Below are positions 32,695 to 41,288 of a stretch of DNA of 64,000 nt, piece after piece. The DNA is from an uncultured Clostridia bacterium. GTDB lineage: Bacteria > Bacillota > Clostridia > Christensenellales > Aristaeellaceae. The DNA lies in the NCBI GenBank assembly GCA_947166385.1, contig CAMVEB010000001.1:248001-312000 (forward strand), given 5' to 3'. A program made the translations under genes and the position numbers. Numbering within the stretch: position 1 is the first letter of the stretch; each line of letters begins with the position of its first letter. The notes under the pieces were generated by a model. It had not been told where the DNA came from. It made no database searches and saw only the letters and a list, made by a program, of their open reading frames with translations.

Positions 32695-32725
32695 CCGCTT
32701 ATCTCTGACAGATAAGCGGTTTTTT
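32695..32725 (+). terminator. Terminator between leader ORF and enzyme array
   Basis: CCGCTTATCT, loop CTGAC, AGATAAGCGG, then TTTTTTG: a perfect 10-bp stem with T-tract, 27 bases after the leader ORF and 32 before the methyltransferase start. It is a likely attenuation point. Confidence 0.85.
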
Positions 32726-32756
32726 GATATCATTTCAGAAGGGAGTGAACCCAGCC

Positions 32757-33569
32757 ATGCGCGAAGAAACCGAAACGATCCGTACTTACTACAACGCCAA
32801 TCCCCGGAAGGAATGGGACCGCCTGATGAAAAAGCACCCGTATGAGAAATATATCACGGTCCATGTCATGGACCGGTACATTCAGCCTGGCTGCAGTATT
32901 CTGGATATCGGCGGCGGGCCGGGTCATTACTCCATCCATTACGCGAAGCAGGGGCATCCGGTAACGCTGCTGGACCTGAGCGATGAGAACGTGCGTTTCG
33001 CGAAGAAGAAAGCCAGGCAGTACGGCGTGAAGATCACCGCCCTGCAGGGTAACGCGCTGGACCTTTCCCGATTCCCCGATGAATCGTTTGACACTGTTTT
33101 CCTGATGGGCCCGCTGTACCACCTGATGAATGAGGAGAGCAGAATTCGTGCGATTCAGGAGGCAAAGCGAGTGCTGAAACCAGACGGATATCTGTTCAGC
33201 AGTTTTATTCTCATGTTCGGCGGCGTGATTTACGGCTTGCGGGAACTGGAAGAAACAATTCTGATGCCGAGAGAACAGCAGTATTTTGAAGTGGCCGCTA
33301 AAGATGAAAGCCTGGCATTTGACGCGTTTACCTATTCATATATGACCACAGTCCGGGATGCGGAACAGCTGCTGGCTTCCGTTCCCGGACTGAAGACGGA
33401 GACTGTTTTCGGCCAGGAGAGCATCCTCGCTCCGTATAAGAATGAACTGGCAAAGCAACCAAAAAAGATCCGGATGGCATGGTATGAATACGCGCTGCGG
33501 TTTTGTGAGAAGCGCGAATACCTGACACACACGGAACATCTAATGATCGTGTCAAAAAAGGATTCGTGA
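32757..33569 (+). CDS. Class I SAM-dependent methyltransferase
   Basis: 270 residues from the ATG at 32757 (AAGGGAG upstream). SAM-binding motif ILDIGGGPGHYSIHYAKQGH, post-I acidic LLDLS, motif II FDTVFLMGPLYHL and motif III VLKPDGYLF. YafE/UbiE-like small-molecule methyltransferase, substrate unknown. First gene of the array; the next gene follows after 31 bases. Confidence 0.85.
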   Translation: MREETETIRTYYNANPRKEWDRLMKKHPYEKYITVHVMDRYIQPGCSILDIGGGPGHYSIHYAKQGHPVTLLDLSDENVRFAKKKARQYGVKITALQGNALDLSRFPDESFDTVFLMGPLYHLMNEESRIRAIQEAKRVLKPDGYLFSSFILMFGGVIYGLRELEETILMPREQQYFEVAAKDESLAFDAFTYSYMTTVRDAEQLLASVPGLKTETVFGQESILAPYKNELAKQPKKIRMAWYEYALRFCEKREYLTHTEHLMIVSKKDS

Positions 33570-33600
33570 CAACGGCAGATTCGTAATGGAGGAAGCAGAC

Positions 33601-34146
33601 ATGAAATACAGCAAAACAGTCGTCCTTAAGGATTGCAGGACTTGTATCATAAGGAACGGAACACAGCAGGACGCGCAGGGCGTATGGGATAATTTCGTTC
33701 TTACCCATGGGGAGACAGAGTTCCTGACGACCTATCCCGAAGAAGTCACTTTCACCCTGGAACAGGAAGAAACGTACCTGAAGCAGAAAGAAGAAAGTAA
33801 GCGGGACGCGGCTCTGCTGGCTGAGGTCGACGGGAAGGTTGTCGGAACGGCAGGCGTAGACAGCCTCAATGCGGCGGAAAAAACGAGGCACCGGGCTCAT
33901 TTCGGCATCAGTATCGCAAAAGCCTGGTGGGGACTCGGCATCGGCCGCGCATTGACAGAGGCCTGTATCGAATGCGCCCGGGAGGCCGGATATCTTCAGC
34001 TGGAGCTGGAAGTTGTCGCGGTCAACCATCGAGCGGTGGAACTGTACAAAAGTGTAGGATTCATCGAGTATGGCAGAAATCCCAAGGGATTCCTATCACG
34101 GAACAGCGGTTGGCAGGAAAATGTACTCATGAGGCTGGAATTGTAA
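33601..34146 (+). CDS. GNAT acetyltransferase
   Basis: 181 residues from the ATG at 33601 (GGAGG eight bases upstream, itself within a nearby ATG at 33586). Motif A HFGISIAKAWWGLGIGRALT, then ELEVVAVNHRAVELYKSVGF. This is the RimI/phosphinothricin-acetyltransferase-like pattern. Substrate unknown. Confidence 0.85.
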   Translation: MKYSKTVVLKDCRTCIIRNGTQQDAQGVWDNFVLTHGETEFLTTYPEEVTFTLEQEETYLKQKEESKRDAALLAEVDGKVVGTAGVDSLNAAEKTRHRAHFGISIAKAWWGLGIGRALTEACIECAREAGYLQLELEVVAVNHRAVELYKSVGFIEYGRNPKGFLSRNSGWQENVLMRLEL

Positions 34147-34165
34147 GCTGGAGGATATTGGATAT

Positions 34166-34684
34166 ATGAAACTGATCGAACCAACTATGGAATACAGCGA
34201 ACAGATTCGGGCATACCGGCAGGAGTTCCTGGACAGCGGAGATTCTATGGACGGTACCGGTGGACTCAGAAATTTCGACGATCCGCAGGAATGGATTGAT
34301 TTCCTGGTCAGGCATAAGGACCCGAAGACGGTGCCGGAAGGACGGGTTCCATCAACACAGTTTATCTTTGTGAGGGATGAGGATCAAAAGATCGTCGGAA
34401 TGATCGATATCAGACACCGGCTGAATGAATTTCTGGAGAATTACGGAGGACATATCGGCTATTCCGTCGCTCCAAGCGAACGGCACAAAGGCTACGCGAC
34501 GCAGATGCTGAAAGCCGTGCTCCCGGTGTGCAGGGAGCTTGGCATCGACAAAGTGCTGATCACCTGCATCAAGGGAAACGAGGGCAGCAAAAGGACGATC
34601 CTGCGCAACGGCGGCATATACGAATCCACAGTATATGAGCCGGATGAGATGATCGAGCTGGAAAAGTACTGGATCACGCTTTGA
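34166..34684 (+). CDS. GNAT acetyltransferase
   Basis: 172 residues with GGAGG before the ATG. HIGYSVAPSERHKGYATQML is motif A; NEGSKRTILRNGG is motif B. It belongs to the group with MKLIEPTMEYSEQIRAYRQEFL starts common in Firmicutes. Nineteen bases separate it from the previous GNAT gene. Confidence 0.85.
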   Translation: MKLIEPTMEYSEQIRAYRQEFLDSGDSMDGTGGLRNFDDPQEWIDFLVRHKDPKTVPEGRVPSTQFIFVRDEDQKIVGMIDIRHRLNEFLENYGGHIGYSVAPSERHKGYATQMLKAVLPVCRELGIDKVLITCIKGNEGSKRTILRNGGIYESTVYEPDEMIELEKYWITL

Positions 34685-34726
34685 AGGCTGATAACCGGGC
34701 AGTTTTACAGGAGGTGCTTTTAGTAA

Positions 34727-35524
34727 ATGCCAATCAACCAGGGCAAGGAATGGACATTCAATATCGTAGCAGACGAGTATGAAAGGATCCGGCCCGGTTA
34801 TCCGGATGAACTGTATAAGACGTTGTTTGCGTATGCTCAGCTTGACGCTTCGAGTTGCGCCATGGAAGTCGGTATCGGCGGAGGTCAGGCGACATTGCCT
34901 GTTCTGAAGACCGGTTGCGCATTGACTGCTGTGGAATATGGAGATCAGCTTGCGCAGTTGTGTCGGGAGAAGTTCAGCGATTATCCTCGTTTTTCTGTGA
35001 TCACCGGCAAATTCGAGGACGTCGATCTTCCGGAGGTTGCATTTGAGCTGGTCTATTCGGCGTCTGCGTTTCACTGGATACCGGAAGAGATCGGTTATCC
35101 AAAGGCGTTCCATATCCTGAAGTCATGCGGCGTCTTTGCCCGGTTTGCCAATCATCCGTATCAGGCAAAGGATAATCCAGTGCTTTTCGAAGAAATCCAG
35201 AATGCTTACGCCAAATACTATTATCCCTATTACAAAAAGCAGCCGGGAAAGCTTAGTGAATACACCGAAGAACAGGCTGCGGCAAGAGCAGCAATTGCAG
35301 ACAAATACGGATTTACGGATACACGGTATGTGCTGTTTCACAGAATACGGGCTCTTTCAGCGGCTGAATACAGAAGGCTGATAGGCACATATTCCGATCA
35401 TATCACGATCGAAGAAAGCATCCGTGAACGCTTTTTCGGTGCGATCGAAGATGCAATCAACCGGCACGGTGGATCCATCTCGGTCTTTGACACCATTGAT
35501 TTGCAAATGGCAAGGAAACCGTAA
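34727..35524 (+). CDS. Class I SAM-dependent methyltransferase (UbiE/TAM-like)
   Basis: 265 residues, CAGGAGG upstream. NIVADEYERIRPGYPDELY at the N-terminus, SAM motif AMEVGIGGGQATLPVL, AVEYG, VYSASAFHWI and ILKSCGVFARFANH. The YERIRPGYP...SAFHWI pattern is typical of a bacterial methyltransferase subgroup with unassigned substrates. Confidence 0.85.
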   Translation: MPINQGKEWTFNIVADEYERIRPGYPDELYKTLFAYAQLDASSCAMEVGIGGGQATLPVLKTGCALTAVEYGDQLAQLCREKFSDYPRFSVITGKFEDVDLPEVAFELVYSASAFHWIPEEIGYPKAFHILKSCGVFARFANHPYQAKDNPVLFEEIQNAYAKYYYPYYKKQPGKLSEYTEEQAAARAAIADKYGFTDTRYVLFHRIRALSAAEYRRLIGTYSDHITIEESIRERFFGAIEDAINRHGGSISVFDTIDLQMARKP

Positions 35525-35577
35525 GCCGCTGCGAAGCAGATTGGAATGGCATTCTTGTTCGGACAGGAGGCAACTGA

Positions 35578-36132
35578 ATGCAGAGAGTTATAAAAGCAAT
35601 GGAACAGAAATACCTTCAAGCATCTCTGGAAATGGTAGAGGATGTGTTTGCCAAATGGGACAACCCTGAAGAAGGAAAGACGGTCCGGTCTCTTGTTGAG
35701 GAGATTCGTGCGAAGAAGTATCATGTACCGGAATTGGAACTGATCATGGTAAATGAGGACGATCTTATTCTCGGATATGCTATGTTTTCAAGATTCCATA
35801 TCGAGGGACGGTATGAAGATGAACTGCTGATCCTGACGCCGGTCGCTGTCCGGACGGAGTATCAGCGGCAGCATATCTCAAAGGAATTGATTGAATACGG
35901 TTTTAGGAGAGCTGTTGAACTCGGATACAAAGCGGTCCTTGTAGAAGGTAACCCCAAGAACTACAATCCGAGAGGATTCGTCACTTCAGCCGATCACGGG
36001 ATTATAGCCGGACCGAATATTCATCTTCCGCATGTTTCATGCCTGATGATTAAAGAGTTGGTCAGAGGAGCACTGGATCACATTCATGGAGAAGTTGATT
36101 ATTCGTTCTACAACACACTTCATGAGGGGTGA
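35578..36132 (+). CDS. GNAT acetyltransferase (YhbS-like)
   Basis: 184 residues, ACAGGAGG before the ATG. ELLILTPVAVRTEYQRQHISKELIEYGF is the acetyl-CoA-binding region, with RQH in place of the usual RGxG; VLVEGNPKNYNPRGF and the trailing LPHVSCLMIKEL agree with YhbS-type N-acetyltransferases. Six bases ahead of the TfoX-like gene. Confidence 0.82.
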   Translation: MQRVIKAMEQKYLQASLEMVEDVFAKWDNPEEGKTVRSLVEEIRAKKYHVPELELIMVNEDDLILGYAMFSRFHIEGRYEDELLILTPVAVRTEYQRQHISKELIEYGFRRAVELGYKAVLVEGNPKNYNPRGFVTSADHGIIAGPNIHLPHVSCLMIKELVRGALDHIHGEVDYSFYNTLHEG

Positions 36133-36138
36133 CAGAAG

Positions 36139-36492
36139 ATGGCATCAAGCAAGGAATATCTGGATTTTATCCTGGAACAGCTTTCTGGGTTGGAAGGAAT
36201 CACTTTTAAGCCGATGATGGGAGAATACATCCTATATATGCATGACCGGATTTTTGGTGGGATCTATGACGACCGGTTTTTGGTCAAACCGACAAAATCG
36301 GCAGTTGCCATGATGCCGGACGCGGACCGGGAACTGCCTTATGAAGGAGCGAAAGAGATGCTGCTGGTGGATAACGTCGACAGCCGCGAGTTCCTTATGG
36401 AACTGCTGACCGCGATGTATGACGAATTGCCTATGCCCAAGCAGAAGAAAAAAGCATCAGGAGGACAGCATGCTGGATATTCTCAGGGATAA
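36139..36492 (+). CDS. TfoX N-terminal-domain protein
   Basis: 117 residues. MASSKEYLDFILEQLSGLEG, ITFKPMMGEYILYM and IFGGIYDDRFLVKPT are the TfoX/Sxy N-terminal domain. These short proteins lack the C-terminal half of competence regulators, and their role in Clostridia is not known. Overlaps the HAD gene by 23 bases. Confidence 0.8.
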   Translation: MASSKEYLDFILEQLSGLEGITFKPMMGEYILYMHDRIFGGIYDDRFLVKPTKSAVAMMPDADRELPYEGAKEMLLVDNVDSREFLMELLTAMYDELPMPKQKKKASGGQHAGYSQG

Positions 36493-37165
36493 AAAAGTCA
36501 TCTTCTTTGATGTGGGATATACGCTGGACGCACCCGCTTCCGGTGATTGGATGTTTACCAACAGGTTTCTGGAATTGGCCGGTGACAAATTGAAACAGAG
36601 AACTGAAACTGAGATCCAGCAGGCGCGGGAAGCAGGGCTGCGCTTTCTGAGTCAGAATCACGTTATTCAGACTGTCGAAGCTGAGATCCGGAACTTCTTT
36701 GATTACTACTCCATGATTTCCGATCGGCTGGATCTCGGTCTGTCTGAAAAAGAAAGGGATCAGATTGCCCGGGACCGTGCCTGCAACATGAAAAACTATA
36801 TTCCGTACCCCGGAATCGTGGAAGTGCTGAGCACACTCAGTACAACGCATAAGCTCGGGATCATCTCCGATACATGGCCAAGTATTATGCCGCAGCTGGA
36901 GTATATCGGTGTTTCACAGTATCTGTCGTTCTGCACGTTCAGCTGTTTTGTGGGTGTGTTCAAACCTGATAAACGGATTTACCTCGACGCACTGAATAAA
37001 TGCGGCGTTTCTGCTGAGGAAACCGTATTTATCGATGATGCCGTCGGTAACCTGGGCGGCGCGACGGCATTGGGGATTACACCGATCCTGATCGCGGCCA
37101 ATCCGGCTTCGAACGTGGAAACGAAGTATACGAAGATTCGGGATCTGAGGGAGCTGATTCGGTGA
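36470..37165 (+). CDS. HAD-superfamily phosphatase
   Basis: 231 residues from the ATG at 36470, with AGGAGG inside the end of the TfoX gene. Motif I is FFDVGYT (DxGxT variant, second Asp replaced by Gly), motif II IISDTW, then a lysine in FKPDKRIY and motif IV FIDDAVGNLGGA. YjjG/YfnB-like phosphatases act on nucleotides and sugar phosphates; the second Asp normally protonates the leaving group, so activity may be altered. Confidence 0.8.
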   Translation: MLDILRDKKVIFFDVGYTLDAPASGDWMFTNRFLELAGDKLKQRTETEIQQAREAGLRFLSQNHVIQTVEAEIRNFFDYYSMISDRLDLGLSEKERDQIARDRACNMKNYIPYPGIVEVLSTLSTTHKLGIISDTWPSIMPQLEYIGVSQYLSFCTFSCFVGVFKPDKRIYLDALNKCGVSAEETVFIDDAVGNLGGATALGITPILIAANPASNVETKYTKIRDLRELIR

Positions 37166-37191
37166 AAACAGCGCGGAACGGGGGTAGTTTG

Positions 37192-38730
37192 ATGGAAATC
37201 TGGGATCTGTATGATGAGCAGGGAAACAAAACCGGGGAGACCTGGGAACGCTCCCGAGCAAAGGAGATTCCCGAAGGCAGGTACCATATTGTCTGTGATA
37301 TTCTGATCCGCCATCAGGACGGGAGTTTTCTCCTGACACTTCGGGATTTGCGAAAAGAAATGTATCCTGGCTGTTGGGAGGCCAGCGCAGGCGGATCCGC
37401 CCTGGCCGGGGAGACGCCGGAAGATTGTGCCCGGAGAGAGATGCTGGAAGAAACAGGACTGAAAGCTGAAAAGCTTGAACTGATCAGCGTCAGTTACAGA
37501 CCTCAGTCCCATTCCGTGCTTTACGCCTGGCTGAGTGTCGTGAACTGTCAGAAAGAAGCGGTCCGGCTTCAGGAGGGAGAGACCGTGGATTACCGGTGGA
37601 TGGCTCCGGACTCATTTCTCAGTCTCATCAGTGAAGAACCGATTCTGAAAATACAATACCCGCGGTACAAACCGTACCTTGACCAGCTGAAGGAGAATTG
37701 CCGTATGGAACACGGGAAATACATGAAACGCTGCTATGAACTGGCCATCCAGGCCGGAAAGAAAGGCTTTGACACCTTCGGCGCCCTGCTTGTTCATGAC
37801 GGGGAGATCCTGGAGGAAGCGGAAAACACAGCGGACTGGAAAAAGGGCATCTTCGGCCATGCCGAATTCAACTTGGTCCATAAATGCGCGAACCGATATC
37901 CGGATACTGTGCTGAAGGAGTCCGTGCTCTATACCAGCTGCGCACCATGCGAACGCTGCCTTTGCGCCATTGCATCACTCGGCGTCGAAAACATCGTCTT
38001 CGGTGTGTCCTATGAAGCGTTTTCAAAGCTGACGCCAAACAATGCGGTCCCGGTGGACAGGGAGGGCCTGCTCGAAAAGCTTGGTATCCGGATGAAACTG
38101 ACCGGGCCAGTTCTTGAAGAAGAAGGCATGCATGTATTTGAATGGTGGGGCGGCGAATACCGCCCGTTGAAGGACCTGATTGCAGAAATGGCTGAGGTCA
38201 GAAGGAACAATGGATATACGAGACCCATAGCAGTTAACGAAGGATATATTTGCAAGATCGCCTCACTGGAGGAAATGAATCAGAAATGGGATTATGAAAT
38301 CCGGCAGCATCCTGAAACGGAAAACTGGACTGTCTGGAAAAGTGAAGCAATCGAAGGGTTCCGGTCAGGACGTTCTGTTCCATATTACGGCATCCTTGAC
38401 GGGACGGTGATCTGTGAAGCAACCGCAGTGCTTTCTCCTGACCTTCCGCAAGACGGTTTCAAAACAGAGGGAAATGCGGTTGAACTGTGTGCTTTTCGAA
38501 CAATCAAAGCGTACCAGGGAAAGGGATATTTCTCAAAACTGATGGATTTTATGCAGAAAGACCTGAAACAAAAAGGATACACCAGGGTTGTGGTTGGCGT
38601 AGAACCGGAAGAGAAGCTTAACAAAGCGATTTATCATCATTGGGGATTCACGGAACATATCGCTACCGGAACCGAGACTTATCCGGACGGAACAGTGATT
38701 AGGGTGGAGTTTTATAGGAAACTGCTTTGA
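37192..38730 (+). CDS. Nudix-deaminase-GNAT triple fusion
   Basis: 512 residues from the ATG at 37192 (GGGGG upstream; the GTG at 37162 overlaps the previous stop). Domain 1 (1-165): Nudix hydrolase with GSALAGE-x7-REMLEETGL (about 68-90). Domain 2 (about 175-325): cytidine/deoxycytidylate deaminase-like zinc domain with HAE (223-225) and PCERC (252-256). Domain 3 (about 350-512): GNAT acetyltransferase with YQGKGYFSKLM. An internal AAGGAG nine bases before ATG 37705, at the domain 1/2 border, could also yield the deaminase-GNAT half alone. Nudix and deaminase chemistry suggests modified nucleotide substrates (inference). Confidence 0.88.
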   Translation: MEIWDLYDEQGNKTGETWERSRAKEIPEGRYHIVCDILIRHQDGSFLLTLRDLRKEMYPGCWEASAGGSALAGETPEDCARREMLEETGLKAEKLELISVSYRPQSHSVLYAWLSVVNCQKEAVRLQEGETVDYRWMAPDSFLSLISEEPILKIQYPRYKPYLDQLKENCRMEHGKYMKRCYELAIQAGKKGFDTFGALLVHDGEILEEAENTADWKKGIFGHAEFNLVHKCANRYPDTVLKESVLYTSCAPCERCLCAIASLGVENIVFGVSYEAFSKLTPNNAVPVDREGLLEKLGIRMKLTGPVLEEEGMHVFEWWGGEYRPLKDLIAEMAEVRRNNGYTRPIAVNEGYICKIASLEEMNQKWDYEIRQHPETENWTVWKSEAIEGFRSGRSVPYYGILDGTVICEATAVLSPDLPQDGFKTEGNAVELCAFRTIKAYQGKGYFSKLMDFMQKDLKQKGYTRVVVGVEPEEKLNKAIYHHWGFTEHIATGTETYPDGTVIRVEFYRKLL

Positions 38731-38734
38731 GCGA

Positions 38735-39282
38735 ATGGATATAAGATCACATTATGATCTGCTTATTGAGGAGAACAACGATCCGTTCCGCGATCCGCCG
38801 GCGTTACGGAAATACATGGAATCATGGGATGGGCAAGTGTTCCTGGACCTGATGGAACTGGACGAGTCGAAAACGGTTCTTGAGATCGGCGTTGGGACAG
38901 GAAGGCTTGCCATAAAACAGCCGGGTGCTGCCGTTGGCTGACAGGGATCGATATATCCCCCAAAACCATCGAAAGAGCAAGGGAGAATCTTCAGCATTGT
39001 TTGAATATATCCCTGATTTGTGATGATTTTATCACCCATCAGTTTACAGAGACATTCGATGTGGTTTATTCTTCGCTTACAATGATGCACTTTCAGGACA
39101 AGAGGTCAGTGATTGGCATAATCCACGCCTTATTGAAATGCAAAGAGATTGGATATACAGAAATTAAGCTGTTTCCGATGAAAAGCAACGAGCCTACCGT
39201 AAAAATCATGATGAAAAACGGCGGCCAGATTATTGGGGATTTCAAGAATCAGAAACATATCATCCGCATACCATTGGAATGA
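38735..39282 (+). pseudogene. Frameshifted methyltransferase fused to a GNAT tail
   Basis: Begins as a methyltransferase (MDIRSHYDLLIEENNDPF...VLEIGVGTGRLAIK). At about 38917-38922 (ATAAAACAG) the frame shifts: the first frame stops at 38941 while the natural continuation LTGIDISPKTIERA resumes in another frame through VVYSSLTMMHFQDK. At about 39135 homology switches again to the C-terminus of a GNAT protein (KEIGYTEIKLFPMKSNEPT...) ending at 39282. So one indel plus a deletion joined the start of one gene to the end of another. Not functional as a methyltransferase. Confidence 0.75.
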
Positions 39283-39375
39283 GGTGATGATATTCACAAC
39301 AAACTCCCGTAAGTCGGGATATCGCTAAATAGGAATGTATGGAGGAAGTCTAATTATGGAGTGTGAATATACTGT

Positions 39376-39984
39376 ATGAAGGTATTTGTTGTTTATTGCC
39401 ATCCGTCAGATGATTCTTTTACGAAGCATATGTGCGATGCATTTATCAAAGGCATCGTGGATTCCGGGAATGAGTATATTCTGTCGGATCTTTACAAGAT
39501 GGGTTTTGATCCGACAATGACTGAACAAGAATACCTCAGGGATGCATATTACAGGAACACACCGGATATTGCCAGTGACGTGCTTGCCGAGCAGCAGAAG
39601 ATCAATTCAGTGGATGCAATCGCATTTATTTATCCGGTATTCTGGACAGAAGCTCCGGCGAAGCTGGTAGGCTGGTTTGACAGGGTATGGTCTTATGGTT
39701 TCGCATATGGCGAGAAAACAATGAAAATGCTTGATAAGGCTATTATCCTCTGTTCAGCAGGCAACCCGATTGAACAGCTCGAGCAGTTCGGTCTCCTGGA
39801 CAGCATGAAAAAAGTGATGCTGGGCGACAGGCTTTTCGGACGCGCCCGGGAAATGGAATTCATCGTTTATGATAATACGTCCAGGGAAAACGAACTCCGT
39901 GAGAAAAACTGGGATATGAATCTTCAAAAAGCATATGAGAAAGGATACTCTTTCTTTGATCAGGGAGAAAACCCTGAAGCCTGA
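39376..39984 (+). CDS. Flavodoxin-fold NAD(P)H oxidoreductase
   Basis: 202 residues. MKVFVVYCHPSDDSFTKHMCDAF is the FMN-phosphate-binding start of the PF02525 family; IAFIYPVFWTEAPAKLVGWFDRVWSYGFAY is its active-site loop. Such enzymes reduce quinones or general electrophiles. GGAGG lies 30 bases upstream but in front of a seven-codon ORF (39356-39379) whose TGA overlaps this ATG as ATGA, so translation is probably coupled. Confidence 0.88.
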   Translation: MKVFVVYCHPSDDSFTKHMCDAFIKGIVDSGNEYILSDLYKMGFDPTMTEQEYLRDAYYRNTPDIASDVLAEQQKINSVDAIAFIYPVFWTEAPAKLVGWFDRVWSYGFAYGEKTMKMLDKAIILCSAGNPIEQLEQFGLLDSMKKVMLGDRLFGRAREMEFIVYDNTSRENELREKNWDMNLQKAYEKGYSFFDQGENPEA

Positions 39985-40014
39985 ACAAAGGATTAAGCGG
40001 AGGCTATTTATTTC

Positions 40015-40470
40015 ATGAAACTTGATTTCAGACAGGCGATAATGGATGATGCCGGACTTCTGATCGATCTATATAACGCTTCCTTTTTCAGCGATTATCA
40101 GCGGTTCGGAACATGCCCGGGATATGGAAAAACCATCGAAATGATGGAAGAATCCATTCGTTTATATCCGAAACATATCATCCTGTGCGACAACAGGCCT
40201 GTCGGCTGTATATCGTGCTATTCAAACGCTCCACAGGAATATGAAATCGGATGTCTGTGCGTCATCCCGGAGTACCAGGGAAAAGGAATAGGCACACAGG
40301 CCATTCAGTTTGTGAGGAACTATTATGATGACTGGAAGCGTTTATCTTTGGTAACGCCTTTATACAAGCATGAAAATGTCAGATTCTATACGGAGAAATG
40401 CGGGTTTCAGATCGTTGGTACAGAAAAAGACGGAAATGTTGAACTTGTAAGATTTTTAATGGAGAGATAA
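40015..40470 (+). CDS. GNAT acetyltransferase
   Basis: 151 residues, GGAGG upstream of the ATG. EIGCLCVIPEYQGKGIGTQAIQFV is motif A and ENVRFYTEKCGFQIVG is motif B. Single-domain, substrate unknown. Follows the oxidoreductase by 30 bases. Confidence 0.85.
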   Translation: MKLDFRQAIMDDAGLLIDLYNASFFSDYQRFGTCPGYGKTIEMMEESIRLYPKHIILCDNRPVGCISCYSNAPQEYEIGCLCVIPEYQGKGIGTQAIQFVRNYYDDWKRLSLVTPLYKHENVRFYTEKCGFQIVGTEKDGNVELVRFLMER

Positions 40471-40507
40471 TCGGTTTCTTTGCAGTATTTTCAAAGGATG
40501 GACGAAA

Positions 40508-41260
40508 ATGAATTTATCTGACTGCTATCTGGAAGAAGACCTGTTCCCAAAGATATTTACTGATTATGAAGAACGGGACTACGGAATTCTGTTCTATAAT
40601 GAGGACAATAAGGATTCCTTCGATTCGAATCATGCGGTGATCTATAAAGATCAAGTAGAGGATCTGCCAAGTGTGCTTTCGGACATTATCCATTTTTACA
40701 GTTCAAAAGGCATTCGCCCGATTATTTATCAGTCCATGCTTGATGATAACTGGTTTGGAGAGATAAAAGAATACCTTGCAGCAGCGGGTTTCAGGAGCTG
40801 GGTCGAAGATCAGGAGTATATGCTTCCGGCTGGTGAAAACCTGATCACACCCAATCCCGAAGTGGAAGTACGTAAGGTTGCGGAATGGCAGGATGAACTG
40901 GAAAAGGTATTCCGGGAAGCAGAAGAGCCCTGGGAAATAAAGGTAGCCAGGAAGACTTTGGAATATCCGAAAGCCTGGATGTTTGCTGCATATCTGGAAA
41001 ATAAACCGGTCGGCTTGCTGTACGGTCATATCTCAGAGAGAGCCTGCCGGGTGGATTATCTTCTTGTTGCCAAAAAGCACAGAAAGACAGGTGTTGGGCG
41101 TACTTTGTTTTATCAGTACATGGAATGGTGTAGAGAAAACGATATGCAAAATATCTATATCTGGCCGGATGGTGATACGCCGAAAAGTATTTATGAGGAA
41201 GGCGGTTTCAGGATTATTGAAACCCGAAAGGCGGGGCGAGCCGTGTTCGAAGCGGACTGA
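40508..41260 (+). CDS. GNAT acetyltransferase with N-terminal extension
   Basis: 250 residues. Residues 1-110 form a divergent domain (possible degenerate GNAT half); residues 115-250 are a GNAT domain with RVDYLLVAKKHRKTGVGRTLFYQYM. Two-lobed GNAT proteins of this size are common in Firmicutes. Thirty-seven bases after the previous gene. Confidence 0.8.
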   Translation: MNLSDCYLEEDLFPKIFTDYEERDYGILFYNEDNKDSFDSNHAVIYKDQVEDLPSVLSDIIHFYSSKGIRPIIYQSMLDDNWFGEIKEYLAAAGFRSWVEDQEYMLPAGENLITPNPEVEVRKVAEWQDELEKVFREAEEPWEIKVARKTLEYPKAWMFAAYLENKPVGLLYGHISERACRVDYLLVAKKHRKTGVGRTLFYQYMEWCRENDMQNIYIWPDGDTPKSIYEEGGFRIIETRKAGRAVFEAD

Positions 41261-41288
41261 TACCAATTAAGTAAGGAGGAACTGAAAT

